The notes under the pieces were generated by a model that made no database searches, was not told the DNA's origin, and saw only the letters and a list, made by a program, of their open reading frames with translations. From Streptomyces sp. WMMC940 (GTDB taxonomy: Bacteria; Actinomycetota; Actinomycetes; Streptomycetales; Streptomycetaceae): DNA of 64,000 nucleotides. The position numbers and the translations under genes are program-made. The stretch lies in assembly GCF_027460265.1 (NCBI RefSeq), contig NZ_JAPZBC010000001.1, positions 1,736,001 through 1,800,000 of the forward strand, given 5' to 3'. Below are positions 32,938 through 40,563 of this stretch, in pieces; positions within the stretch are counted from its first letter, which is position 1, and each line of letters opens with the position of its first letter.

Positions 32938-34128
32938 TCAGGAGCGTACTTCGAGCAGGGGGACGAGCTGTTCGACGGGGGTCATCGAACCGTGCATGCC
33001 GACCATGGCCGACTCGTTGGGCTCGTTCACCGAGGCGGTGATCACGACGTCGTCGTGGGCCGCGGCGACCACGTCCCCGATGCGCCGGTAGACGCGCTCG
33101 TCGGTCTGCGGGCCGAACCAGCCCGCCGCGATGGCCTCGTCCCGGCTCGCGATCCAGAACCGGTCGCCGAGCACCTCGCGCCAGACGGCGAGCACATCGG
33201 CCTCGGCGCCGGGGACGGCGTAGACGTGGCGGGCGCGGCCCTCGCCGCCGAGCAGGGCGACGCCCGCGCGCAGCTCCCAGTCCTCGTCGAAGTCGATCCG
33301 CGACTCCTCGCCGAACGGGATGTCGATCATGCCGTGGTCGGCGGTGACGTACAGGGCGGCGCGGGGCGGCAACTGCTCGGCGAGGCGCTGGACGAGACGG
33401 TCCACGTACATCAACTGGCCGCGCCAGGCGTCGGAGTCGATGCCGAAGCGGTGGCCCTTGCCGTCGAGCTCGCTGTAGTACGTGTACACGAGCGACCGGT
33501 CCCCCGCGGCGAGTTGCTCCGCGGCGAAGTCCATCCGCTCCTCGCCGGTGAGCCTGCCGTGGAACGTTCCGCCGCTCAGCGCGATCTTGGTGAGCGGGGT
33601 GTCCCGGAACGTGGGGGACGACACCTGGGCGGTGTGCACCCCGGCCTCGTCGGCGAGCTGGAAGACCGTCGGGTACGGCTGCCAGACGCGCGGCGAGGTC
33701 CACGGCTTCCAGCGCAGCTGGTTCATCAGCTCACCGGTCTCCGGATTGCGGGCGGTGTATCCGGGCAGGCCGTGGACGCCGGGCGGCAGTCCGGTGCCGA
33801 AGGAGGCCAGCGAGGTGGCCGTCGTGGCCGGGAATCCGGCCGTCAGCGGCCGGCCGGTGCCGCCGAGGGAGCCGGCGAGGAGTGAGGTGAGGTACGGCGC
33901 GTCCTCGGGATGGGCCCTCAGTTGCTCCCAGCCGAGGCCGTCGATCAGGAAGACGCAGTTCCGGTCCGCGGGCGTGAGCTCCTCGATCGCGGCGTGCAGC
34001 CCCGGTACGCCCTGCCCGGCGGCGAGCGTCGGCAGCAGATCTGCCAGCGAGGCCGTGCCGTAGGCGGGGACGGGAGCCGTGTCGAGGCCGAGCGGAACGA
34101 CGTCCTCGGGCCAGTCGGGACGGACCAT
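32938..34128 (-). CDS. Alkaline phosphatase/nucleotide pyrophosphatase superfamily protein
   Basis: A 396-residue protein. It has the metal-binding Asp in NCVFLIDGLGWEQLRA, a Thr nucleophile in TSLASFGTGLPPGVHG, and the second metal site in YTYYSELDGKGHRFGIDS and LYVTADHGMIDIPF. The superfamily splits phosphodiester or pyrophosphate bonds. There is no signal peptide, so it is likely cytosolic. The start codon ATG 34128 overlaps the stop of the DUF5998 gene (TGATG), so the two are coupled. The substrate is unknown. Confidence 0.87.
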   Translation of the reverse strand: MVRPDWPEDVVPLGLDTAPVPAYGTASLADLLPTLAAGQGVPGLHAAIEELTPADRNCVFLIDGLGWEQLRAHPEDAPYLTSLLAGSLGGTGRPLTAGFPATTATSLASFGTGLPPGVHGLPGYTARNPETGELMNQLRWKPWTSPRVWQPYPTVFQLADEAGVHTAQVSSPTFRDTPLTKIALSGGTFHGRLTGEERMDFAAEQLAAGDRSLVYTYYSELDGKGHRFGIDSDAWRGQLMYVDRLVQRLAEQLPPRAALYVTADHGMIDIPFGEESRIDFDEDWELRAGVALLGGEGRARHVYAVPGAEADVLAVWREVLGDRFWIASRDEAIAAGWFGPQTDERVYRRIGDVVAAAHDDVVITASVNEPNESAMVGMHGSMTPVEQLVPLLEVRS

Positions 34129-34730
34129 CAGCGGGTGGCCGCCGTGGCGGCCGTCGCCTCTGACAGGGCCTGGGCGAAGGCGAGCGTCTGACGGACCGCC
34201 TCGGGCCCGTCGCCGGCCTCGCTGACCCGCAGGCTGAGGTCGTCCGCGGTGGAGCTGCCGGTGTAGCCGTGGTCGGCATCGCAGTTGGGGTCGCCGCAGG
34301 CGGCGGGCTCCAGGTCGATCCGGGAGACCGCGCCCCAGCCGATGGTGAGGACGACCTCGCGGGGCAGGGTGCCCGGGGTGTACGACTCGGGGTTGGCGAC
34401 CACGCGGCTGACCACCACGGACGAGATCCTCGGGAGCTTCACCGACTCGGTGGAGGTCGTCGCGTAGGGGGTCGGGGAGCTGCTGTCGGCCGCCTGCTCG
34501 TCCGTGTGGCTCACGATGAAGCGGGCGCCGGTCAGCACGAGGACGGTCACATGGCGGCGCACCTCGTTGGAGTCGAAGGTGGTCTCCTGGTGGACCAGGT
34601 ACGACGAGATCTGCTCGCCGCCCACCGCGGCCTCCACCGCTTCGGCCACGAGAGCCGGGTAGTAGCCGCTGCGCTCGATCGCCGCGCGCAGCCCCTGGGT
34701 CGTCGTACCGGTCTTCGCCATGGGCTCCAT
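34128..34730 (-). CDS. DUF5998 family protein
   Basis: A 200-residue protein; start ATG 34730 (MEPMAKTGTTTQ), or ATG 34721 three codons on, which has GGAG just before it. It contains YYPALVAEAVEAAVGGEQISSYLVHQETTFDS, RRHVTVLVLTGARFIVSHTDEQ and the segment CGDPNCDADHGYTG. I recognise it as a conserved actinobacterial family with no known function. It is coupled with the downstream phosphatase, which suggests a common task, perhaps in envelope or nucleotide metabolism (inference). Confidence 0.8.
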   Translation of the reverse strand: MEPMAKTGTTTQGLRAAIERSGYYPALVAEAVEAAVGGEQISSYLVHQETTFDSNEVRRHVTVLVLTGARFIVSHTDEQAADSSSPTPYATTSTESVKLPRISSVVVSRVVANPESYTPGTLPREVVLTIGWGAVSRIDLEPAACGDPNCDADHGYTGSSTADDLSLRVSEAGDGPEAVRQTLAFAQALSEATAATAATR

Positions 34731-34800
34731 CCTACGGGGCCCGGGGACCCTGGAGTGCGCTCCGTGACCGCCCGGCCCGCGACCCCGGGGCCCGCCGGGT

Positions 34801-37800
34801 TCAGTAGCTCGGGAGGGTCCTCGGGCCCAGGTCGGTACGGGGCGGCGGCGGGGCGAGCCGTACGGAGGCCCCGAGCACGGAGAGGCCGTGCTGGGCGACC
34901 ACGACGGGTTCGAGGCCGACGCCGACGACTTCCGGGTGGTCGTCGACCAGCCGGGAGACGCGCAGCAGCAGCTCTGCCAGCGCGGCGGTGTCGACGGGCG
35001 CGGAGCCGCGCCAGCCGAAGAGGAGCGGGGCGGTCCGGACGGACCGGATGAGGCCCGCCGCGTCGCGGTCGGTGACGGGGACGAGACGGTGGGCCGTGTC
35101 GCCGAGCAGGTCCGTGGCGGGGCCCGCGAGCCCGAAGGACAGCACGGCGCCCACGGCCGGGTCGATCGCGGCCCGCACGACGGTGTCCACCCCTCGCGGG
35201 ACCATCGGCTGCACCACGGGCTGGAGCTCCTCCGGCTTGCCGAGGCTCTCCGTCAACTCCGCGTAAGCCTGGCGGACCTGCCGCTCGTCGGCCAGGTCGA
35301 GACGTACGCCGCCGAGGTCGGGGCGGTGGCGCAGGTGCGGCGCGGTCGTCTTGAGGGCGACCGGATGGCCGAGCCGGGCGGCAGCCCGGGCGGCGGCTTC
35401 CGCGTCGGGGGCGGGCAGCACGGGGACGACGGGGATGCCATAGCGCTCCAGCAGCCTCCGCGCGTCGTCCTCGGGCAGAGTGACGCCGCGCTCGCCGGGG
35501 GCGGCGTCGAGCAGGCCCTGGATGAGTCCGGCCGCACCGCCCTCGTCGATGTCGTCGTACTCCGGCACCTTCCCGGGCTCCGCCGCGTCCCGGCGCCACT
35601 GGGCGTACCGCACGGCCTCGGCCAGGGCGCGCACGGCCCGTTCGGCGGCGGGGTAGGCGGGGATGCGGGCGGCCTCCCCGCGGGCCGCCGCGGGGTCGCC
35701 GTCCCCGGCGGTCCGCGCGGCTCCGTCGCGGGGGTCGGTGCGGGCATGCGCTCCCGGCACCGGCGCCGGTACCCCGGGCGCCGCGGTGGCGGCCGCCGCC
35801 GCGGAACCTCCCGTGGCCGGGCCCACTCCGTCCGGACCGGCCGCGGGGGCCGGACCGGGCCACGGTCCCCGGGCGGTCGTGGAACCACTCGCACGGGCCA
35901 CGACGCTCGGCGCCGACGCGGTGCCCGTGCCGGCGCCGGACGCTGTGCGCGCGCCGGGGTGCGGCGCGGCGCCCGCGGGCGCCGGTCCCGGGTCCGCACC
36001 CGGCCCGGGGTCCCCGGCGGTGTCGGGGCCGCGGTGCGGGGAGGCCGGGGCCGAGCTGCTCGCCGCGGCGAGGGCGTCGGCGAGTCCGCCGAGTTCGACG
36101 TGGACGACGAGCACGGGCTTGGCCGGTGCGGAGGCCGTCGCGGCGCGGAGGGCCGCCGCGAGGACCTCGCCGTCGCCGGACTCGGTGACGCCGTTCTCCC
36201 CGACCCACGGGATCGCGTTGACGACGACCGCGTCGCACGCCTCGTCCCGCAGCGCCCCGGCCAGCGCCTCGCAGAAGTCGTCCGGCGTCGCGGCCGTCGT
36301 CAGGTCGCGTGGGCGCAGTGGTCGCAAGCCTTCCGTCAGGCAGGCGTCGTACGTCAGCAGGCCCAGGGACTCGGAGTTGCCCAGGATCGCCACCCGCGGT
36401 CCCGCGGGCAGCGGCTGGCTCGCCAGCAGCGCCCCGGCGTCGACGAGCTCGGTGACGGTGTCGACGCGGATCACACCGGCCTGCCTCAGCAGCTCCGAGA
36501 CCGTCGCGTACGGCACCCGGGTCGTCGGCACCGCGTGTCCCGGCGGAGCACTGCCGGTGTGCCGGGCACCCTTCACGACGACCACGGGTTTCACCTCCGC
36601 CGTGCGCCGTGCGAGCCGGGTGAACTTCCGCGGGTTGCCGATCGATTCGAGGTAGAGCAGGACGACGTCGGTGTCCGGGTCGTCGTACCAGTACTGGAGG
36701 AAGTCGTTGCCGGACACGTCGGCACGGTTGCCCGCGGAGATGAACGACGACAGCCCGGTGCCCCGCCGGTGCAGTCCGCTGAGGAGTGCTATGCCGATGG
36801 CGCCGGACTGGGTGAACAGCCCGGTCCGGCCGCGCGCGGGCGACTCCGGAGCGAGTGAGGCGTTGAGCCGCACCCCGTCCGCGGTGTTGATGATCCCGAA
36901 CGCGTTCGGCCCGATGATCCGCATCCCGTACGAGCGCGCCTGGCGTACCAGTTCGCGCTGCCGTTCCAGCCCCTCCGGGCCGCTCTCCGCGTACCCCGCG
37001 GCGAGCACGACGAGTCCCTGCACGCCGTGCTCGCCGCAGTCCTCGACGACCTCGGGCACGCGTTCGGCGGGGACGGCGACGACCGCCAGGTCGACGGGCT
37101 CGCCGGTCGCCGCGACGATCTCCCCCACCGAGCGGTGGGCGGGTACCCCGTCGATCTCGTCCATGTCGAGGACGAGCGAACGGTTCACCGCGTACGTCCG
37201 CCCGGTGTACCCGGCGTCGATCAGATTGCGCAGCACGGCTCGCCCCACCCCGCCGGGCGCACGGCCGGCGCCGACCACCGCCACCGAGCGGGGTGCCAGG
37301 AGTCGCTGGACGGAGCGGGCCTCGGCCCGCTGTTCGCGGGCGCGCTGGACCGCGAGGGACCGGGCCGTCGGTTCGAGGTCGAGCGTGAGGTGGACGGAGC
37401 CGTCCTCGAAGCTGCGCCGCTGGGTGTACCCGGCGTCGGTGAACACCTTGATCATCTTGTTGTTGGCGGGCAGCACCTCCGCCGCGAACCGTCTGATCCC
37501 GCGCTCCCGCGCGACGGCAGCGATGTGTTCCAGCAGGGTGGAGGCGACACCCCGACCCTGGTGGGCGTCCTGCACCAGGAAGGCGACCTCGGCCTCGTCC
37601 GCCGGTGCGGACGCCGGCAGGCCCTGCGCGTCGATGCGGTCGAAGCGGACGGTCGCGATGAACTCGCCGCCGACGGTCACCGCGAGTCCCACCCGGTCCA
37701 CGTAGTCGTGGTGCGTGAACCGGTGCACGTCCTTGGCCGACAGCCGTGGGTAGGGTGCGAAGAACCGGTAGTACTTGGACTCGTCCGAGACCTGCTCGTA

Positions 37801-37923
37801 GAAGCTGACGAGCCGCTCGGCGTCCTCGGTGGTGATGGGCCTGATGTGCGCGGTGCCACCGTCACGCAGCACCACGTCGGCTTCCCAGTGGTCGGGGTAC
37901 GCGTGATCCGACGGGGTCTGCAT
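34801..37923 (-). CDS. Protein/small-molecule lysine acetyltransferase fused to an ADP-forming acyl-CoA synthetase-like module (Pat-type)
   Basis: A very large protein of 1040 residues starting MQTPSDHAYPDHWEADVVLR. Residues about 15-185 form a GNAT domain with acetyl-CoA loop VAFLVQDAHQGRGVASTLLE. Residues about 215-600 form the CoA-binding and ligase-CoA part of ADP-forming acyl-CoA synthetases (VAVVGAGRAPGGVGRAVLRN; GLFTQSGAIGIALLSGL). The C-terminus from about 760 is the ATP-grasp part (YGIPVVPVLPAPDAEAAAR; HPVALKTTAPHLRHRPDLGG). This is the architecture of SlPat of S. lividans, which acetylates acyl-CoA synthetases. An Ala/Pro/Gly-rich linker of about 140 residues (about 618-757) sits in the middle. 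Confidence 0.88.
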   Translation of the reverse strand: MQTPSDHAYPDHWEADVVLRDGGTAHIRPITTEDAERLVSFYEQVSDESKYYRFFAPYPRLSAKDVHRFTHHDYVDRVGLAVTVGGEFIATVRFDRIDAQGLPASAPADEAEVAFLVQDAHQGRGVASTLLEHIAAVARERGIRRFAAEVLPANNKMIKVFTDAGYTQRRSFEDGSVHLTLDLEPTARSLAVQRAREQRAEARSVQRLLAPRSVAVVGAGRAPGGVGRAVLRNLIDAGYTGRTYAVNRSLVLDMDEIDGVPAHRSVGEIVAATGEPVDLAVVAVPAERVPEVVEDCGEHGVQGLVVLAAGYAESGPEGLERQRELVRQARSYGMRIIGPNAFGIINTADGVRLNASLAPESPARGRTGLFTQSGAIGIALLSGLHRRGTGLSSFISAGNRADVSGNDFLQYWYDDPDTDVVLLYLESIGNPRKFTRLARRTAEVKPVVVVKGARHTGSAPPGHAVPTTRVPYATVSELLRQAGVIRVDTVTELVDAGALLASQPLPAGPRVAILGNSESLGLLTYDACLTEGLRPLRPRDLTTAATPDDFCEALAGALRDEACDAVVVNAIPWVGENGVTESGDGEVLAAALRAATASAPAKPVLVVHVELGGLADALAAASSSAPASPHRGPDTAGDPGPGADPGPAPAGAAPHPGARTASGAGTGTASAPSVVARASGSTTARGPWPGPAPAAGPDGVGPATGGSAAAAATAAPGVPAPVPGAHARTDPRDGAARTAGDGDPAAARGEAARIPAYPAAERAVRALAEAVRYAQWRRDAAEPGKVPEYDDIDEGGAAGLIQGLLDAAPGERGVTLPEDDARRLLERYGIPVVPVLPAPDAEAAARAAARLGHPVALKTTAPHLRHRPDLGGVRLDLADERQVRQAYAELTESLGKPEELQPVVQPMVPRGVDTVVRAAIDPAVGAVLSFGLAGPATDLLGDTAHRLVPVTDRDAAGLIRSVRTAPLLFGWRGSAPVDTAALAELLLRVSRLVDDHPEVVGVGLEPVVVAQHGLSVLGASVRLAPPPPRTDLGPRTLPSY

Positions 37924-38045
37924 GGGGCAAGGGTAAGGCTCCGGCACGGGTCGCGTTCCCCGAAGTGCGGGGGCAGGCTGGGAGGGCCGGCCCCGGCCCC
38001 GCACGGGCCGGGGCCGGTGGCCGGGTGCTCCGCACCTCATGAGAG

Positions 38046-38061
38046 ACTGGTCTAGACAACC
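38046..38061 (+). promoter_or_regulatory. DasR operator (dre) upstream of ptsH
   Basis: ACTGGTCTAGACAACC matches the DasR consensus ACTGGTCTAGACCACT at 13 of 16 positions, including the core TGGTCTAGAC. It lies 38 bases upstream of the ptsH start, and ptsH is a known DasR target in Streptomyces. Confidence 0.78.
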
Positions 38062-38098
38062 CGCCAACGCTTCCCGCTGAGACTCGAAGGGCACCACC

Positions 38099-38380
38099 AT
38101 GGCTGAGCGCCGCGTCAATGTCGGCTGGGCCGAGGGCCTGCACGCCCGCCCCGCGTCCATCTTCGTTCGTGCCGCCACGGCTTCCGGCGTTCCGGTGACG
38201 ATCGCCAAGGCCGGTGGCACCCCGGTCAACGCCGCCTCGATGCTCGCGGTGCTCGGCCTCGGCGCCCAGGGCGGCGAGGAGATCGTGCTCGCCTCGGACG
38301 CGGAGGGCGCGGATGCCGCCCTGGAGCGTCTGGCGAAGCTCGTCGCCGAGGGCCTCGAGGAGCTTCCCGAGACCGTCTGA
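38099..38380 (+). CDS. ptsH: HPr phosphocarrier protein of the sugar phosphotransferase system
   Basis: A 93-residue protein. His15 in the conserved GLHARPAS is phosphorylated by Enzyme I, and Ser47 in PVNAASMLAVLGLGA corresponds to the regulatory serine (Ser46) of other HPrs. It passes phosphate to sugar-specific EIIA components. Nearly the whole protein is one HPr domain, of the usual length. A DasR operator sits 38 bases upstream, so expression should fall when DasR binds and rise with glucosamine-6-phosphate. A 20-bp terminator follows at 38395-38440. Confidence 0.96.
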   Translation: MAERRVNVGWAEGLHARPASIFVRAATASGVPVTIAKAGGTPVNAASMLAVLGLGAQGGEEIVLASDAEGADAALERLAKLVAEGLEELPETV

Positions 38381-38394
38381 AACCGATGAATTCA

Positions 38395-38440
38395 TGTGCG
38401 GGCCGCGGTGCCGGAGAATTCCGGCACCGCGGCCCGCACA
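38395..38440 (+). terminator. Strong terminator of ptsH
   Basis: Perfect 20-bp arms at 38395-38414 and 38421-38440 with a 6-base loop, 14 bases after the stop. Very stable and GC-rich. Confidence 0.82.
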
Positions 38441-38528
38441 TTCCCCCCGGAATTTGCCCTGGTTGCTTTTCCGGCAGCAGTAAAGACCCCCGGGCGCGCA
38501 ATTGCTCTCTTTGTATACGGCGCGACTG

Positions 38529-39206
38529 TTAAATGCGGTCGCCCGCCGTGTTTACGGAATGTTGCGAAACCCTCACGCCTGCGGGAATCCGCAGCCGGTG
38601 CGCGCCGGTCGTCCGCTCCGCGTGCAGCGCCGTGAGCGCGCGGGCACGCTCCGCGTCGCCGCGTGCCACCGCGTCCACGATCGCGCCGTGCTCGGCCCAT
38701 GCCTCGACGGGACGGGCGGGCCGCTCGATCGCGTACATCCACGCGATCTTGTGCCGGAGCTGGGTCAACAGCGCGGTGAGCCCCGGACTCCCGCACGCCT
38801 GGGCCAAGGTCTCGTGGAACCAGGCGCCGAGCGAGCGCAGATCCTCGCCCTGACCGCGCCGGGCCCGGTCCTGACCGAGTCTGACCAGCCCGCGCAACAC
38901 CTTGAGGTGCGCCTCGGTGCGCCGCTGGGCGGCCCGGGCGGCACCGAGGGGCTCCAGCAGCAGCCGGATCTCCAGCAGGTCGGCGGCCTCCTGCTCGGTG
39001 GGCTCGGCCACGCACGCTCCGGCGTGCCGGCGGGTGACGACGAAACCCTCCGACTCCAGGGTCCGCAGCGCCTCCCGGACCGGGACGCGTGAGACGCCGT
39101 AGCGTCGCGCCAGCTGTTCCTCGGTGAGGCGACTGCCGCGCTCGAACACACCGGAGACGATGTCGTCGCGGATCGCCGTGCATACCGAGCGCGCGGGAAT
39201 GCGCAT
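38529..39206 (-). CDS. GntR-family regulator (FadR/VanR-like)
   Basis: A 225-residue protein at ATG 39206 with GGAGG eight bases upstream. The N-terminal winged helix has VCTAIRDDIVSGVFERGSRL, TEEQLARRYGVSRVPVREAL and RTLESEGFVVTRRHAG, typical of GntR. The C-terminus is an FCD-type ligand domain with EIRLLLEPLGAARAAQRRTE and GAWFHETLAQACGSPGLTAL; the His of WFH and other metal-type positions are kept in part. The effector is unknown. A mirrored CCATGG pair near 39297-39312 lies upstream and might be its operator. It is convergent with ptsH. Confidence 0.85.
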   Translation of the reverse strand: MRIPARSVCTAIRDDIVSGVFERGSRLTEEQLARRYGVSRVPVREALRTLESEGFVVTRRHAGACVAEPTEQEAADLLEIRLLLEPLGAARAAQRRTEAHLKVLRGLVRLGQDRARRGQGEDLRSLGAWFHETLAQACGSPGLTALLTQLRHKIAWMYAIERPARPVEAWAEHGAIVDAVARGDAERARALTALHAERTTGAHRLRIPAGVRVSQHSVNTAGDRI

Positions 39207-39332
39207 ACCGAACCTCCGCTTTAATCGCCGCGAAACCCCGTCGAGCGACGTCTGTTTCGGTGACTCTATGGCAGGTGGCCGGAATTTCCGAAGACCCATG
39301 GTAATCCATGGATATCTTTTGGCCTGAATACG

Positions 39333-39365
39333 CCGAGGCCCCCGCTCGGAGAGCAGGGGCCTCGG
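39333..39365 (-). terminator. Terminator of the M23 peptidase gene
   Basis: CCGAGGCCCC and GGGGCCTCGG pair, with four more inner pairs beyond one mismatch and a 3-base loop. It lies 18 bases past the M23 stop. Confidence 0.65.
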
Positions 39366-39382
39366 GCGGAAGGGTCTGTGCG

Positions 39383-40156
39383 TCAGACGCGGACGCCGTG
39401 CGAGCGGAGGTACGAGACCGGGTCGATGTCCGAACCGTAGTCCTCACCGGTGCGGGCCTCGAAGTGGAGGTGCGGACCGGAGGAGTTCCCGGTCGACCCG
39501 GAGAGGCCGATCTGCTGGCCCGGGGCGACCTGCTGGCCGACCGAGACGCTGATCGAGGACAGGTGGCCGTACTGCGTGTACGTGCCGTCGTGCATGCGCA
39601 GGACGACGTTGTTGCCGTAGGCGCCGCCCCAGCCCGCCTCCACGACGGTGCCCATGCCGACGGCGACGACCTCGGTGCCGGAGGCGGCATGGAAGTCGAC
39701 GCCGGTGTGGCTGCCGGAGGACCACTGGGCGCCCCCGGCGTGGTAGTCGGTGCTCACATAGGAGCCGGCGACCGGGAGCGTGTACGTCATCAGCCGCTTG
39801 CGCTCGGCCTCGCGGGCGGCACGCTCCGCGGCGTCACGAGCGGCCTTCACCCGGAGCTCGGCCTTGCGCTTGGCCTCTGCCTCGGCCTTCTCCTGGGCCG
39901 CGACCAGGGCGGCCTCCTGCTGCTGGGCCTCCGCCTGCGCGTCGATCTGCTCGGCGAGCGAGTCGGCGGCGACGGCCTGGGTCAGGCCGGTGTCCTCGAC
40001 GGGGGCGGAGACCTCGGCATCGGCCGCGAAGGCCGGGGAGGCGAGGGTACCGACGACGCCGGTGGTGGCGATGGCCGCGACGGAGGCGACGCCCGCGCTC
40101 TTGCGCGACAGGCGGCTCGGACCACGGTGCTTCCCGGTGGCACGGGTGAACGCCAT
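39383..40156 (-). CDS. Secreted M23 peptidase (lysostaphin-type, cell-wall)
   Basis: A 257-residue protein starting at ATG 40156. The signal peptide runs to about residue 46 (GVVGTLASPAFA before ADAEV). A coiled coil rich in Ala, Glu and Lys follows (about residues 65-125). The C-terminal M23 domain has the zinc ligands His and Asp in SSGSHTGVDFHAASGTEV and His in GPHLHFEARTG, with a further His in YGHLSSI. It is expected to cut peptide bridges in peptidoglycan outside the cell. A ydaO-type c-di-AMP riboswitch fills its leader (about 40175-40320), which is the usual arrangement for Streptomyces wall hydrolases. Confidence 0.9.
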   Translation of the reverse strand: MAFTRATGKHRGPSRLSRKSAGVASVAAIATTGVVGTLASPAFAADAEVSAPVEDTGLTQAVAADSLAEQIDAQAEAQQQEAALVAAQEKAEAEAKRKAELRVKAARDAAERAAREAERKRLMTYTLPVAGSYVSTDYHAGGAQWSSGSHTGVDFHAASGTEVVAVGMGTVVEAGWGGAYGNNVVLRMHDGTYTQYGHLSSISVSVGQQVAPGQQIGLSGSTGNSSGPHLHFEARTGEDYGSDIDPVSYLRSHGVRV

Positions 40157-40174
40157 CAAGTGGCTGATCCTTTC

Positions 40175-40320
40175 CTTCCTTCTCGCCTACCGGGTTAGCT
40201 GACGGGTTCGGAGCAGGAAGGTCTCCTACGGGCCCCTCCGCGCGGCGGCGAAGGCACCCGATTCACCCCAGGGGACATATGGGTCCCCGGCTCCCCAGGC
40301 TCGCGCCGGACGGGGACTCG
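40175..40320 (-). ncRNA. ydaO-type c-di-AMP riboswitch in the M23 peptidase leader
   Basis: On the minus strand the leader contains the conserved ydaO elements in order: GGGGACCC..., GGGGTGAATCGG, GAACCCGTCAGCTAACCCG and GTAGGCG just before a purine-rich stretch. The end of the element is about 15 bases upstream of ATG 40156. Binding of c-di-AMP turns gene expression off in known cases. The 5' limit near 40320 is estimated from the GGGAGCCGGGG stem region and is not exact. Confidence 0.85.
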
Positions 40321-40496
40321 GCGATGGCTGCCCGATGCCGCGGGTGCGGCGCGTGCAACTGGCGGACAGCGCAGAAGACGCTAAGCCGATCTTCGCTCAA
40401 TCACCAAACAGACACGGATATTTGTAGTGCACGCCACAGGGCAGACACCACTCCTCCCCATCAAACCGGACATAGGGGAGGGTCGTTCCGGGTACG

Positions 40497-40537
40497 CGAA
40501 AGGGCCCCGTCGGCGCGAAACCGACGGGGCCCTTTCG
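40497..40537 (-). terminator. Terminator of the M16 peptidase operon
   Basis: Perfect 17-bp arms at 40497-40513 and 40521-40537 with a 7-base loop, 27 bases past the stop at 40564. The 176 bases from 40321 to 40496 hold the M23 promoter and no gene. Confidence 0.78.
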
Positions 40538-40563
40538 TGCGCGCCGGAGGCGCCGGCGGTCAA

